From the NCBI GenBank assembly GCA_007844125.1, contig CM017571.1:2268076-2332075 (forward strand): a stretch of 64,000 nucleotides of DNA, read 5' to 3'. The notes under the pieces were generated by a model. That model was given only the letters and a program-made list of their open reading frames with translations. It did no database searches and was not told where the DNA came from. The stretch is from Sinonovacula constricta. Taxonomy: Eukaryota > Mollusca > Bivalvia > Cardiida > Solecurtidae. Positions within the stretch are counted from its first letter, which is position 1. Each line of letters opens with the position of its first letter. This document shows, piece by piece, positions 49,982-60,816 of this stretch. A program made the position numbers and the translations under genes.

Positions 49982-50960
49982 TGAATAGTCATGTGATCTA
50001 GGATCTAAGCGGTAATCAGAAAAACGGTTCATCATCAGGCAATAATCTAAAAGAAAATGTCTTAAAAATCCAATTTCACATCAAAAACTGTAATGATTGT
50101 CACAATAAAACACTGCTGTCATATAATGGTGGTCAAATATGTTTAATTTTTGAGAATTCATTTATTTTATTATTTTTTATATTTGATTTGATTTGTCAAG
50201 CAAGGGAGATTACTGCGATGGTAATCTGGATGACATTTTGGCGGGAAACGACTGAATCGCGCGATTTGGTTGGCTGGTTGTGTTGATAAATCTTCCATTG
50301 ATCGCCATTTTACCAAGCATTCTGTCACGATTTTTATTTTTGTCATCTATCTACGTACAGTTTTATTTTACATTAAGATATTCGATGCAAAGTACTTTAG
50401 CGTGCACATATAATGAACCTAATTGAAAAATATGTGGTTGTTTTTTTTAGGAATAGACCAAAGGATCGTAACACAAATCGTAGATTCATTGCAACTGACT
50501 TTGCTGGATTTATATATATATATTTTCATTTAAAAAAAGATCAGCTACTTAACACAAAACTTTTAAAAATAAACTGCATTTATTGTATTGGCAAGTTCAC
50601 ACAAGATCAAGAGAGATCAAAATAAATAAAAGAACCGCTTTTGCCGACACCGGTAGTTTTATTTGACAAAATAAAGTTCAATTTATAATTTTAAGCTGAC
50701 AAACTTACGGACAAAATACAATATAAACGACGGAGTAAAGTATGCTTTATAAAACGAAACATAAGAAGGAAAATACATAAATAAAACTAATATTACAATC
50801 AAATACAAAATAGCTTAAATCTGCACAACAGGAACAACTAGGGCTTATTGAAGAACAACTGCCAGTCATTATAGAGAAAATTAAGTGTTTACACCCTGTT
50901 TACGTGGGATTCCCGTTTGGCTGCGACTTACGCGTGGCAAATCTGCCCGGGCTTTGGGCT

Positions 50961-51524
50961 CTAACGATCTGGCATTGTTACCTGATTTAGAGGTGTTCCA
51001 AGTGGTGGTTTCCAGGCAACACATGCCACTGAGATTGGTTCCATCATTTGCACATACAAATACTCTCCATTCTGACAACCGGTCCGCCTCCAAACGCCCA
51101 CATACTGCACTACATTGTGACAATGCACATCTCCGGAAATTACGTTCGTCGAAATCCTTGCGCATGCGCACTTAGCTTCATAAAGTATTTCCGGTTTTCT
51201 GTTTTGATCCACATTTTTGACGTACTTAAATGGGCAAAGCGCCAAGTGGTTCAGCGAGGAGTCGTGACTTATGGCGCGACTAGTACCGCATTTGAATGGG
51301 CCGTAAATATGATGGTATCTGATATCGATGAACTCGACAGGTATGTCGGAGGGGACGGTTGAATGAACGCCGGCAGAACTAAAGACAGTGCTGAAGGTTT
51401 GAGCCTCAAGAGATTGAAGATAAGATTCGAAGCTCATCAGGCCAATGTTCTCTGGTTCGGTGCAAGAGCTGTTATCATCCGTTGCTGGAATCAACCGACT
51501 TTCCATCAAACGGAGAAAAAACAC
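50961..51524 (-). CDS. IL-17-like cytokine, coding exon (copy 1)
   Basis: Open frame of 187 codons starting right after an acceptor (TTTTCAG at 51525 and above) and ending at a stop. Residues about 97-174 look like the interleukin-17 fold: CPFKYV, then DQNRKPEILYEAKC (cf. family D-x-N-R-x-P-x-x-x-x-E-A-x-C), a cysteine at 135, VWRRTGC at 144-150, and EPISVAC at 162-168. Cysteines: 97, 119, 121, 135, 150, 168, plus 21 and 79. IL-17s are secreted cystine-knot cytokines acting in mucosal immunity and are strongly expanded in bivalves. No signal peptide is in this exon, so an upstream exon should exist; none could be fixed. The internal ATG at 51506 is an alternative start. The usual GCTC end of the family is ACVA here. 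A possible donor (CAG/GTAACA) near the end leaves room for another exon. An identical copy lies 9292 bases downstream. Family call moderate to good; gene model partial. Confidence 0.72.
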   Translation of the reverse strand: MFFLRLMESRLIPATDDNSSCTEPENIGLMSFESYLQSLEAQTFSTVFSSAGVHSTVPSDIPVEFIDIRYHHIYGPFKCGTSRAISHDSSLNHLALCPFKYVKNVDQNRKPEILYEAKCACARISTNVISGDVHCHNVVQYVGVWRRTGCQNGEYLYVQMMEPISVACVAWKPPLGTPLNQVTMPDR

Positions 51525-52261
51525 CTGAAAATGATAAAATGTGTATTACTATTAAAAGCAAATGCCGAAAGAACAGTAATAGAATATTTAGTATTTCAGG
51601 ATTCAAAATAAAAATAGTATTTTTTTTTTCATAATGCACGCCATTTAGTATACTTAATCGTCATTAAAATCACCTGCGTTGACAGCAATCAATAACATTA
51701 TTAATGTTGTAAATATCACAATTATTAATAAACAAAGTATGCAGGCACGAATGATAAATTTATGCAAATGCATTTTAATGACAAAATGTCGCTTTTTGTG
51801 ATCAATTACATAATTACCAGAAAGTAGACACTCAGTCTGCCTGCCATTTTTTTGCTGTTAATTGATGTACCTTGCAGTCTGGCTATTTAGTGTTTAGATA
51901 ACAATGCATTCCACTTTATATAGGCATCAACTAGGGTTATTTACCTGGATGTAGGTATCTCTTCATGTTATAAAAATCCTGGTAAGTCGAATTAAATGTC
52001 CAGGCAATCCTTGATAATCCTTTTGTCGCATAATAGGCAATGAATGCGGATGTGAGACCTGCAGCAGTCTAAGACAATAGAATATTAATTTTAATCTTCA
52101 GGTTCTTCCGGTTATATCGGACAACAGTCAATATTGACGAACGACATTGGATACAATCAAACGAATCGTACATCCAGCGGGAAATCGATAGATTAAAATA
52201 AATCATAGAATCCCCAAACATCCTGTAAATTTCTGAAGTATATGGCCAGTATTCACCAATA

Positions 52262-52713
52262 ATTCTTAAAGGTTGTATCGGACAGTTTGGACTAGATTTT
52301 CTTTTTTTTTAAAGAACTAAATAAATTAATGTTGCACGAAAAGAGCACCCAGAATGCTGATTTTTGATAACCTGCATCTATGTGAAGCAAAACACATCAA
52401 TCGTCATTACAAAGAGGTATTTCCTATCTAAGCACAGTCAACTTTTTTAAACAAAGAAAACAAAATCTATATAATCATTCGGGTAACCCGCTCTCACGTC
52501 GATGTCTATTTTTAGCAGAAATCACAATCGTGCTTATTTATAGTTTTAGAAAGAATGTGCATGCAGAGTGATTTAGTTCACGATTTCTATTGTCTTACAA
52601 CACGACAGTGATCAAAATCGTCTTTTGTTAGACTTAGGTTTGACTTTTGCAGAAAGTCCCCCAATCCAGGTTTACGTGTATCTGATGAAGACAAACCGTT
52701 AGATACCACCTTT
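52262..52713. mobile_element. GGTATCC-type MITE in repeat copy 1 (repeated at 61554-62005)
   Basis: Left AAAGGTTGTATCGGACAGTT, right AACCGTTAGATACCACCTTT. Located upstream of the IL-17-like exon on its strand. Confidence 0.65.
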
Positions 52714-53576
52714 ATGGAAATATTTTAGTCATTTTTCGGCGAGTTTTTGTATGTATTACTATTTCGACTAATGTACTAATAATACTGCATTGCCTTCGAA
52801 ATCAACCAATGTCGGAATGAACCAACCACTTCCGCCTTAGAACCGAAATTTACGTCACAGACAGGACGCGGACTCTATACCGCTTTTGTGAAAAATGTCT
52901 TTAAAAACACACGTGGAATTAAACGTTTGGTGGCACACAAACTCAACAACTGTTTAAAAACTACTTTCAAATTCTCCGTGAGATTCGTTACCGGACATAA
53001 ATGTTCATATCATACCCATATTGTGCCTGATTTCAAAAAGTCGACAAAATTAGGTGCGTTCGAAAAATCTAAAAGAACCAAAACACCCGATACCTTTCCG
53101 GGCTAGGAATTATATATTTTATTTCCGTAGTTACTATGTTATAAAACCTACACCAATCAACTTGAAAAGGTTTAAAATGATTAAACTTACACACGTCAGG
53201 ATTTTAGTCGTTCATATTTTGCGTTAAGTTCCTCGCATGTCCGCATTTTACCTGTTATTCATTAGAAAAGAACCGATTTTTTTTAAAGTATTACTACAAG
53301 TATTAAAAAGGTCATTTACCTTTGTAATTGTGCGTAACTTCAAATCGGCCTAGATACGCGCCTGGTTGTTGGTAAATAGAAGCTTCAATGTTCAAAAACT
53401 TAAGGTAGTAATCATGTTATTAATTTCACATGTAATTAAATTTAAAAGTAAGTCATTATACAGACGGATACTATTAACCGGTTTGTTTTTCTTAAACATC
53501 ATGTTTTGACACATTGGAACGGAAAACACAATAATATATTATGTAATATACTTGGTTGATTTGTTTACATCTATTC

Positions 53577-53913
53577 ATGGGCGTGCCTGGGCTTACGCAC
53601 TTACGCACGTGCGTACAGTTGATTCCAAAAAATTGCGCACCCACCTTTCCAACTATTTATACAGTCTTGATTTACTAGTATTACTCGTAACGCAAATAAA
53701 TTTAGTTATGTTGACATTGTGTTAATTTCTAATAAGACTGTCCATAATATACCATGAAAAGTTAAATAGACAAGTGAAAAAGATTATCCTTTCCATTACA
53801 AACGATAGTTAGAGGCAAATTTTGCGTGTTTAAAACACCCAGAATGCATTAACGACTCCCGGACCCCCATAGAAATAGTGCGTATACTGAAATATCGCCA
53901 AGGAACGCCCCTG
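53577..53913. mobile_element. hAT-like TIR element (repeated at 62869-63205)
   Basis: Left ATGGGCGTGCCTGGG, right AAGGAACGCCCCTG, inverted. CTATTC lies on both sides. No coding frame. Confidence 0.5.
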
Positions 53914-54483
53914 CTATTCTCTTATAAACCAGCAACCAAGTTATTTATGAAAGAGGTTTATATGACTTTAAAAGCTTTATAATGACTTAGCTTTCTGATT
54001 GTAGAAACCTTATAACAAAAAACATTAAGCATTTTAAGCGGTGACAATATCCTCAATTATTCTTCGAGGTTTTATAAAGTTTTGTTTCTTGCGAAAGTTA
54101 AAATAAAAATGCAATATAGACCTAAAATGTCATTGACACATTAAAACCCTAATAACGAAATATGGTTATTGTTTTACTTTATGTATATCAGTTTAAAATG
54201 ATCTGAGATTTAAAAAAAAATACCCTGTTAAATATCAGCATAATCTATGCAATGATTTAGACATGTTTTAAACGACACTAACCAATTCATTTGAATGAAA
54301 TTTGGACATGAAGTCTTCTACGTCATGCGGTTGTAGGGGGGATTTGTTTATTTATTTATATATTTATTTATTTATTTTTTTATTTATTTATGCTTGCATT
54401 CATTTATCTCTCCGCCAGACTCACTGCAAGGGTCTTAGCTAAAAATAGTAGATAATCCTTTCCGACAGCTACTGGTGGTAATT

Positions 54484-54630
54484 CGGTGTGCGTACAGTAG
54501 AAGCGAACGTTAGCCGGTAACGATGTTTGCCGCTAATGGTGTTATTGTTCGATTCGTTTTCTTCACTCGCTACCTTCGGAATCCGTTAGCGCACGGTAGC
54601 GAACGTTCGCTTCTACTAAACGCACACCTG
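54484..54630. mobile_element. Hairpin MITE (repeated at 63776-63922)
   Basis: GTGTGCGTACAGTAGAAGCG and CGCTTCTACTAAACGCACAC pair in reverse, with inner AGCGAACGTT blocks pairing too. About 147 bp. Confidence 0.65.
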
Positions 54631-55902
54631 GTTTATCTGGCTCGACAAGTTTTCAAAACATTTTACAAATATCGCTTAGCTTGTGAATATTCAAAGACAA
54701 TGCTGGTATTTTTACAATAGAAGCAATTGGTAAATGGGTCTACACTAGACAATCGATGTAACTCATTTCACAATGCCGTGGTTGGCTTACCATAGGTAGA
54801 CATAGGGTACCGATACAATCATTAGATATAATCACAAGGAACTATAAACACGCGTCCATCTAACATTAATTACTTTGCTCGTTCGATTATTTTTTATTTT
54901 GCGTTAAATATTTTCATCCAATCAAACACATTTCAATGACAAGGGCGTTAACGATTCAACTTGTTAGCGGCTGCCTTATTACGTAAAGTAAAATCACGTA
55001 TTCTTCCTGTAATTAGGTTAGGTAACACATTATCTACCTTCCTAATTAGCTTCGTTTTTTTATTGGTCATTGGAGCTTTAATGTAATATGATCACGCAAT
55101 TCCGTCTGCAGATCGTCACTACTGTCTGTTAGGGTGAGCATGATGAGTCAGTTACCGTTTAAAATTTATGTTGCTTGCGCAACAAATGTGCTGTTGTTTG
55201 TTTGCTCCCTAAAGTCGTACACACCACCATCAGGATATAATTCTATGGTCAATCTACAGTAAATTTCTAGCAATACGATGAGGCACATGAGAGGAAAGCC
55301 GACAAGTATGCTCAGTTGATGCAAGACTGCAGACAGCGAGGATGAAGTGTCTGTCTTTTTCATGTCGAGGTTGGATGCAGAAGGTGGTTTCCCCCCAGTT
55401 TCCTTTGGAAAATGTTTACAGCGCTGGGATATAAAACAATAAAGACATGCTGTATGCAGCCCTGCTGAGAAATCTTCAATCTAGATTTGGCTCCATAGAA
55501 ACCAGAGCAGAGAAGATTTCGATCTAAATGGATCTGCCCATTATTCTTCATGGGAGTGTTTTTTTTTCCATTTTCATAACTGTACATTGTTTCAGCTTTG
55601 GTTTGCAAATAGCAAAAGAATCTGCCTTAAAATTAAAAGAACATGTCAGGGGTCTACTTCCGGTTCACATTTCGGTTTACCACCTTTTATACTTCTTCTT
55701 CTTCCAACTACTTCAAGATGAGGCAAAGCGGTATGAGTGACCGTGTGTTACGGTCGATTGGTGTTGGGGTCGTAAGTTCAATCCCCGGGACCGAGACATA
55801 CCAAAGTCTAGCAATGGCCCTGGTGATGAGACATTGTTTTTGTTTCGCTTTTGGGTTTGTTTGTTGTTGCTGTTTGTTGGTTTTGTTGTTGTTTGTATTT
55901 TT

Positions 55903-56090
55903 AATTACATCGCATCGACGCATTTATGGCCATATTGGTGACGTCCATGAAATTATTGGTGGACGAAGATCCCAGACTTGTGCCGGAGTAGAACCTGCTG
56001 GAAGAACTCTCCACGTGAAAACTTTCGCTCCAACCGGATTCGAATTCACGCGGTGAAATCTGATGAATTACCGCAAGCAACACCCTTCGC
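55903..56090 (-). mobile_element. SINE family C body, minus strand
   Basis: ATTACATCGCATCGACGCAT and GGTGACGTCCATGAAATTAT match the reverse complement of the copy at 17063. A separate tRNA-like head (GTTCAATCCCCGGGACCGAG) lies at about 55738-55805. Confidence 0.5.
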
Positions 56091-56516
56091 CCACCGCCCT
56101 TTATACATTACTTACACATAATTTTGTCAATCTGATCACCTCGGCCTTTATGCTATGCAAGAGACCTCTGACATAATAAGGCGCCATCTTGGATCTACTT
56201 TGTGTGTCTTAGTTTTAATACTGGGTATTTAATGTTGACTTTTCAATTTTCCGTAAATCATATAGATTGTATTGATAAAAAAAATCGTTGTTATTGCAAG
56301 ATATACTCAACTAAATGATATATATATAATTTGTTACTTTCTCGCGAACGGACACTGTTTCATAACTCAGGCGACGCACTTTGGTGTATTCTAGAGCTAT
56401 GTACGAGGTGTATTTTACGAACCATACGGAAATACCCGAAGTTTTACGATTGATAATTTTGTAGCAGGTTGGTCTGGTTTCGTCTTGGTAGTTAAAGACA
56501 TGTCATGACATCTGAT

Positions 56517-56775
56517 CAGGGGCGGATCGTGAAATCCTTTTTCTTTCTTTTGGGGGATGGGGGTGGAGGTGTGTGTGTGTGTGGGGGGGGTATTATGAAT
56601 CAAGATCCATTCAATTTTATCGCAGCAAATACTGGATATACATACACTTTGACCTAAACAGTCAACAGACACAATTTATTTTAAAAGCTTTACGCAAACA
56701 TGTATGTGTTTTCACAAATGTACTCTTTTACCGTATTAGTGGGGGTGCATCGCCCACCCCCTGGATCCATCCCTG
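56517..56775. mobile_element. hAT-like MITE, 259 bp
   Basis: CAGGGGCGGATC and GGATCCATCCCTG are inverted ends. Flanks CATCTGAT and CACCCGAT agree at six of eight positions. Confidence 0.65.
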
Positions 56776-56822
56776 CACCCGATCATTTATAGATATACTT
56801 TTGCGACATTAATTTAAACCCC

Positions 56823-57199
56823 AATCGGAACTCCTCGGTTAATTCCGTCCCCAGGACAATCATTCCTCGGATATATTTAGTGCAATAATATTTACAGAAA
56901 TCACGATCGTTTTGCTCGCCGGAAGTCGGAAGAAGAATATGCCTTAAATGTAGTTCGCACAAAACATAAACACTGCCATCGTATGACAGCTGCGTGTCTG
57001 CTGCGCTGGGTAAATTAAAGTTGGATGATTTAAATTTGAAGCCGCTACAAATTGAAGTTTTACTGACATCGTACTGTAGTGAGCTGTCACACGAGCTGCC
57101 ATCTTTGTTTTGACGTCTGTCTCAAAAGAAGTCCCATTTAGGGAAATGGCTGAGGTGATCTGACTACTTACATACATCCGAGAGATGGTTCGTCGGAAG
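56823..57199 (-). repeat. Right arm of the long inverted repeat
   Basis: Reverse-complement partner of 49127-49504. About 7.3 kb separates the arms, including the RecQ stub and IL-17-like exon. The next 60 bases (57196-57260) repeat part of the arm in the same orientation. The arms may be termini of one large element or two independent insertions of one family. Confidence 0.65.
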
Positions 57200-57289
57200 A
57201 ATATGCCTAAAATGTAGTTTGCACAAAACATAAACAATGGCGTCGTTTGACAGCTGTTAAAAATATTCTAAATGTTCAGCCTTCCAACT

Positions 57290-57578
57290 CTATAAAGCGC
57301 GATAATGGTCTCTGCTAATAATAGACATCAGAGCGGATTACCCGATAGCTATATAAAAGTAAGTGGCCACGTGGTTTTCTAAGTTTAAAAACAGCTTTCT
57401 GTGCAGCGTGGCTCAGATAGGAAACACCAGTTTGCAATGTCGATTGGGGATTTATCCTTGGCTGCTCACACAGATCTTTGGCATCAACATTTTGCGATAC
57501 TTTTTCAGGTACTAATGACTTATTTGGTTATATGAGAAAAAAACAACTTTTTGATCAAACTTTCGGATACCACTTTTA
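57290..57578. mobile_element. GGTATCC-type MITE, left end missing
   Basis: Right end CTTTCGGATACCACTTTTAA. The interior ATAGACATCAGAGCGGATTA and GTGCAGCGTGGCTCAGATAG is shared with other copies. Confidence 0.6.
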
Positions 57579-57819
57579 AGGCACTGGATACATATAGTGT
57601 TTGGAGTAGAAATAGTTTGATACAGTGAAATTCCAGTTTAAATTGTTAATTGTTTGATTTTTATAAAAAAATTATATAAATATATTTATATATTTATAAA
57701 TACAACTTTTACAAGACACCAACAGTTTTATATTAGGATAGCAGAAGAGCATTTAAAAGGAAAACATGTTTGATAAATGCTGCATTAATATCATAAGAAT
57801 AATAGGCAAATGTTATGTG

Positions 57820-58197
57820 TTGTCACAATGCATTGCGGGGTCATATGATTGGTGTTGTCACAATGCATTGCGGGGACATATGATTGGTGTTGTCACAATG
57901 CATTGCGGCTTCCAGGTTCAGTATTGTCACAATGCAATGCGGCTTCCAGGTTCAGTGTTGTCACAATGCAATGCGGCTACCAGGTGCGGCTCAAATGTTC
58001 TGTGTTGTAAAAGTTTTTTGCGGCTCCCATGTTCAGTGCTGTCACAATGCATGGCGGCTCAAATGTTATGTGTTGTAACAATGCATTGCGGCTTAAATGT
58101 TATGTGTTGTCACAGTGCATTGCGGCTCATATGTTTAGTGTTGTCACAGTGCATTGCGGCTTCCAGGTTCAGTGTTGTCACAATGCAGTGCGGCTCA
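57820..58197 (+). repeat. Degenerate minisatellite at the duplication junction
   Basis: About ten imperfect units of roughly 35-40 bp built on TGTTGTCACAATGCATTGCGG and variants (GCAATGCGG, GTGCATTGCGG). The last unit, CGGCTCAATGTTG, merges straight into copy 2 of the large repeat. Confidence 0.8.
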
Positions 58198-58729
58198 ATG
58201 TTGTTTAATGTCAACCTATCTATATTTATAACTACACCCTATAGCGTAATTTAAGAAAAACTTAAATAACATACAAAAATGCAGTCGTAATTTAATTCCT
58301 AAGAAAAAAAGGTCCATTCTAAAAAGATTTTTTGAGGACGCGCTGGAGTCTTCTGTGATCACGTTTGCTAATTGCCACAATTGGATCACCTAAAATAATT
58401 CACAACCTAAAATAATTCGCAAATCATCTCACGGATGTATGTTGGTAGCCGGATCACCTCGGCCATTTCCCTAAATTGGACTACTTTTGTGACAGACGTC
58501 AAAACAAAGAAGGCAGCTCGGATGACAGCTCACTACAGTACGATGCCTGTTAAAATTAAATTTGTGGCGGCTTCAAATTTAAATCATCCAATTTTAATTT
58601 AAACAGCGCAGCAGACACGCAGCTGCCAAACAAATGGCATAGTTTATGTTTTTTGAGACCTACATTTTAGGCATATTCTTCTTCCGACTTCCGGCGAACA
58701 AAAAGGTCGTGATTTCAGTAAGTAGCCTA

Positions 58730-59149
58730 TCATTGCACCAGATACATCCGAGGGATGATTGTTCCGAGGACGGAATTACCCGAGGGGTTCCGATTGAGAT
58801 TGCCACTGAATAGTCCACTCGGAACTCCTCGGGTAATTCCGTCCTCTACGTAATCACCTCGGAAATAATGCGGTCGCCGCCATATTGACGAACTACTTCC
58901 AAAATGGCAATCGTACCTACTCGGCGATCTCCGGCAAGCTTCGAATATAGACATCACCGAAGCGTGATCCGAGTGCATGCAGGGTAATAACTGGTATATT
59001 ACACTTTTACCAAATCCTGTTGGTAATATACATACAGTATCAACTAAGTTAGAAATATTCTTCAACGAAGCAATCTGCTCTTCTTTCAAGGAGTATTGAA
59101 TCTCCATTATATCTAAAGCGTACTGCATGCACTTTGAAAAGTCAGCCAT
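58730..59149 (-). pseudogene. RecQ-like helicase N-terminal fragment (copy 2)
   Basis: Identical in translation to the fragment at 49438-49857, in the second copy of the direct repeat. Walker A is present, the downstream helicase motifs are absent, and it has the same flanking 36-bp inverted repeat (58908-58943 and 59238-59273). Confidence 0.66.
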
Positions 59150-60252
59150 CTTTGTTTACATAATGCAATGAGAAGTTATTCGCCGGGGCAAATCACCAAC
59201 TGGTGTATTCATACAATTACATACGAGGCATTATCTCCGAAGCTTGCCGGAGATCGCCGAGTAGGTACGATTGTGAATAGTCATGTGATCTAGGATCTAA
59301 GCGGTAATCAGAAAAACGGTTCATCATCAGGCAATAATCTAAAAGAAAATGTCTTAAAAATCCAATTTCACATCAAAAACTGTAATGATTGTCACAATAA
59401 AACACTGCTGTCATATAATGGTGGTCAAATATGTTTAATTTTTGAGAATTCATTTATTTTATTATTTTTTATATTTGATTTGATTTGTCAAGCAAGGGAG
59501 ATTACTGCGATGGTAATCTGGATGACATTTTGGCGGGAAACGACTGAATCGCGCGATTTGGTTGGCTGGTTGTGTTGATAAATCTTCCATTGATCGCCAT
59601 TTTACCAAGCATTCTGTCACGATTTTTATTTTTGTCATCTATCTACGTACAGTTTTATTTTACATTAAGATATTCGATGCAAAGTACTTTAGCGTGCACA
59701 TATAATGAACCTAATTGAAAAATATGTGGTTGTTTTTTTTAGGAATAGACCAAAGGATCGTAACACAAATCGTAGATTCATTGCAACTGACTTTGCTGGA
59801 TTTATATATATATATTTTCATTTAAAAAAAGATCAGCTACTTAACACAAAACTTTTAAAAATAAACTGCATTTATTGTATTGGCAAGTTCACACAAGATC
59901 AAGAGAGATCAAAATAAATAAAAGAACCGCTTTTGCCGACACCGGTAGTTTTATTTGACAAAATAAAGTTCAATTTATAATTTTAAGCTGACAAACTTAC
60001 GGACAAAATACAATATAAACGACGGAGTAAAGTATGCTTTATAAAACGAAACATAAGAAGGAAAATACATAAATAAAACTAATATTACAATCAAATACAA
60101 AATAGCTTAAATCTGCACAACAGGAACAACTAGGGCTTATTGAAGAACAACTGCCAGTCATTATAGAGAAAATTAAGTGTTTACACCCTGTTTACGTGGG
60201 ATTCCCGTTTGGCTGCGACTTACGCGTGGCAAATCTGCCCGGGCTTTGGGCT

Positions 60253-60816
60253 CTAACGATCTGGCATTGTTACCTGATTTAGAGGTGTTCCAAGTGGTGG
60301 TTTCCAGGCAACACATGCCACTGAGATTGGTTCCATCATTTGCACATACAAATACTCTCCATTCTGACAACCGGTCCGCCTCCAAACGCCCACATACTGC
60401 ACTACATTGTGACAATGCACATCTCCGGAAATTACGTTCGTCGAAATCCTTGCGCATGCGCACTTAGCTTCATAAAGTATTTCCGGTTTTCTGTTTTGAT
60501 CCACATTTTTGACGTACTTAAATGGGCAAAGCGCCAAGTGGTTCAGCGAGGAGTCGTGACTTATGGCGCGACTAGTACCGCATTTGAATGGGCCGTAAAT
60601 ATGATGGTATCTGATATCGATGAACTCGACAGGTATGTCGGAGGGGACGGTTGAATGAACGCCGGCAGAACTAAAGACAGTGCTGAAGGTTTGAGCCTCA
60701 AGAGATTGAAGATAAGATTCGAAGCTCATCAGGCCAATGTTCTCTGGTTCGGTGCAAGAGCTGTTATCATCCGTTGCTGGAATCAACCGACTTTCCATCA
60801 AACGGAGAAAAAACAC
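60253..60816 (-). CDS. IL-17-like cytokine, coding exon (copy 2)
   Basis: Translation identical to the exon at 50961-51524 over all 187 codons, including the acceptor and stop. It has the same cysteine pattern and the same lack of a signal peptide in the exon. It lies in the second copy of the 9292-bp-spaced direct repeat. The region where any leader exon would sit may fall beyond the window end. If the repeat is real this is a second gene with no coding divergence yet; if it is an assembly duplication, this is the same gene as copy 1. Confidence 0.68.
   Translation of the reverse strand: MFFLRLMESRLIPATDDNSSCTEPENIGLMSFESYLQSLEAQTFSTVFSSAGVHSTVPSDIPVEFIDIRYHHIYGPFKCGTSRAISHDSSLNHLALCPFKYVKNVDQNRKPEILYEAKCACARISTNVISGDVHCHNVVQYVGVWRRTGCQNGEYLYVQMMEPISVACVAWKPPLGTPLNQVTMPDR

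Larger units (their letters stand above)
48906..58197. repeat. Direct-repeat unit of 9292 bp, copy 1
   Basis: Sequence from 48906 on recurs from 58198 on at a constant offset of 9292. Every block compared between 48906-54708 and 58198-64000 was the same, and eight reading frames give identical proteins. If it is a simple tandem duplication the unit is 48906-58197. It holds the RecQ stub, the IL-17-like exon, copies of the GGTATCC MITE, hAT-like elements, and at its right end the minisatellite in which the duplication joins. The first mismatch going left is 48905 (G) against 58197 (A). Confidence 0.85.

Noticed and set aside
50885..51611. Plus-strand frames of 96, 104 and 82 codons over the IL-17-like exon
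   Set aside because: They are antisense shadows of the minus-strand exon, which has the recognisable family motifs and an acceptor.
52888..53106. Basic 72-codon plus-strand frame, repeated at 62180-62398
   Set aside because: Present in both repeat copies only because the DNA is identical. No motif, no acceptor or donor context, and no ATG context better than chance.
57766..58254. A 162-codon Cys-rich plus-strand frame
   Set aside because: It is the TGTCACAATGCATTGCGG minisatellite. The Cys-His-Asn repetition mirrors the DNA repeat, and the frame runs across the duplication junction.
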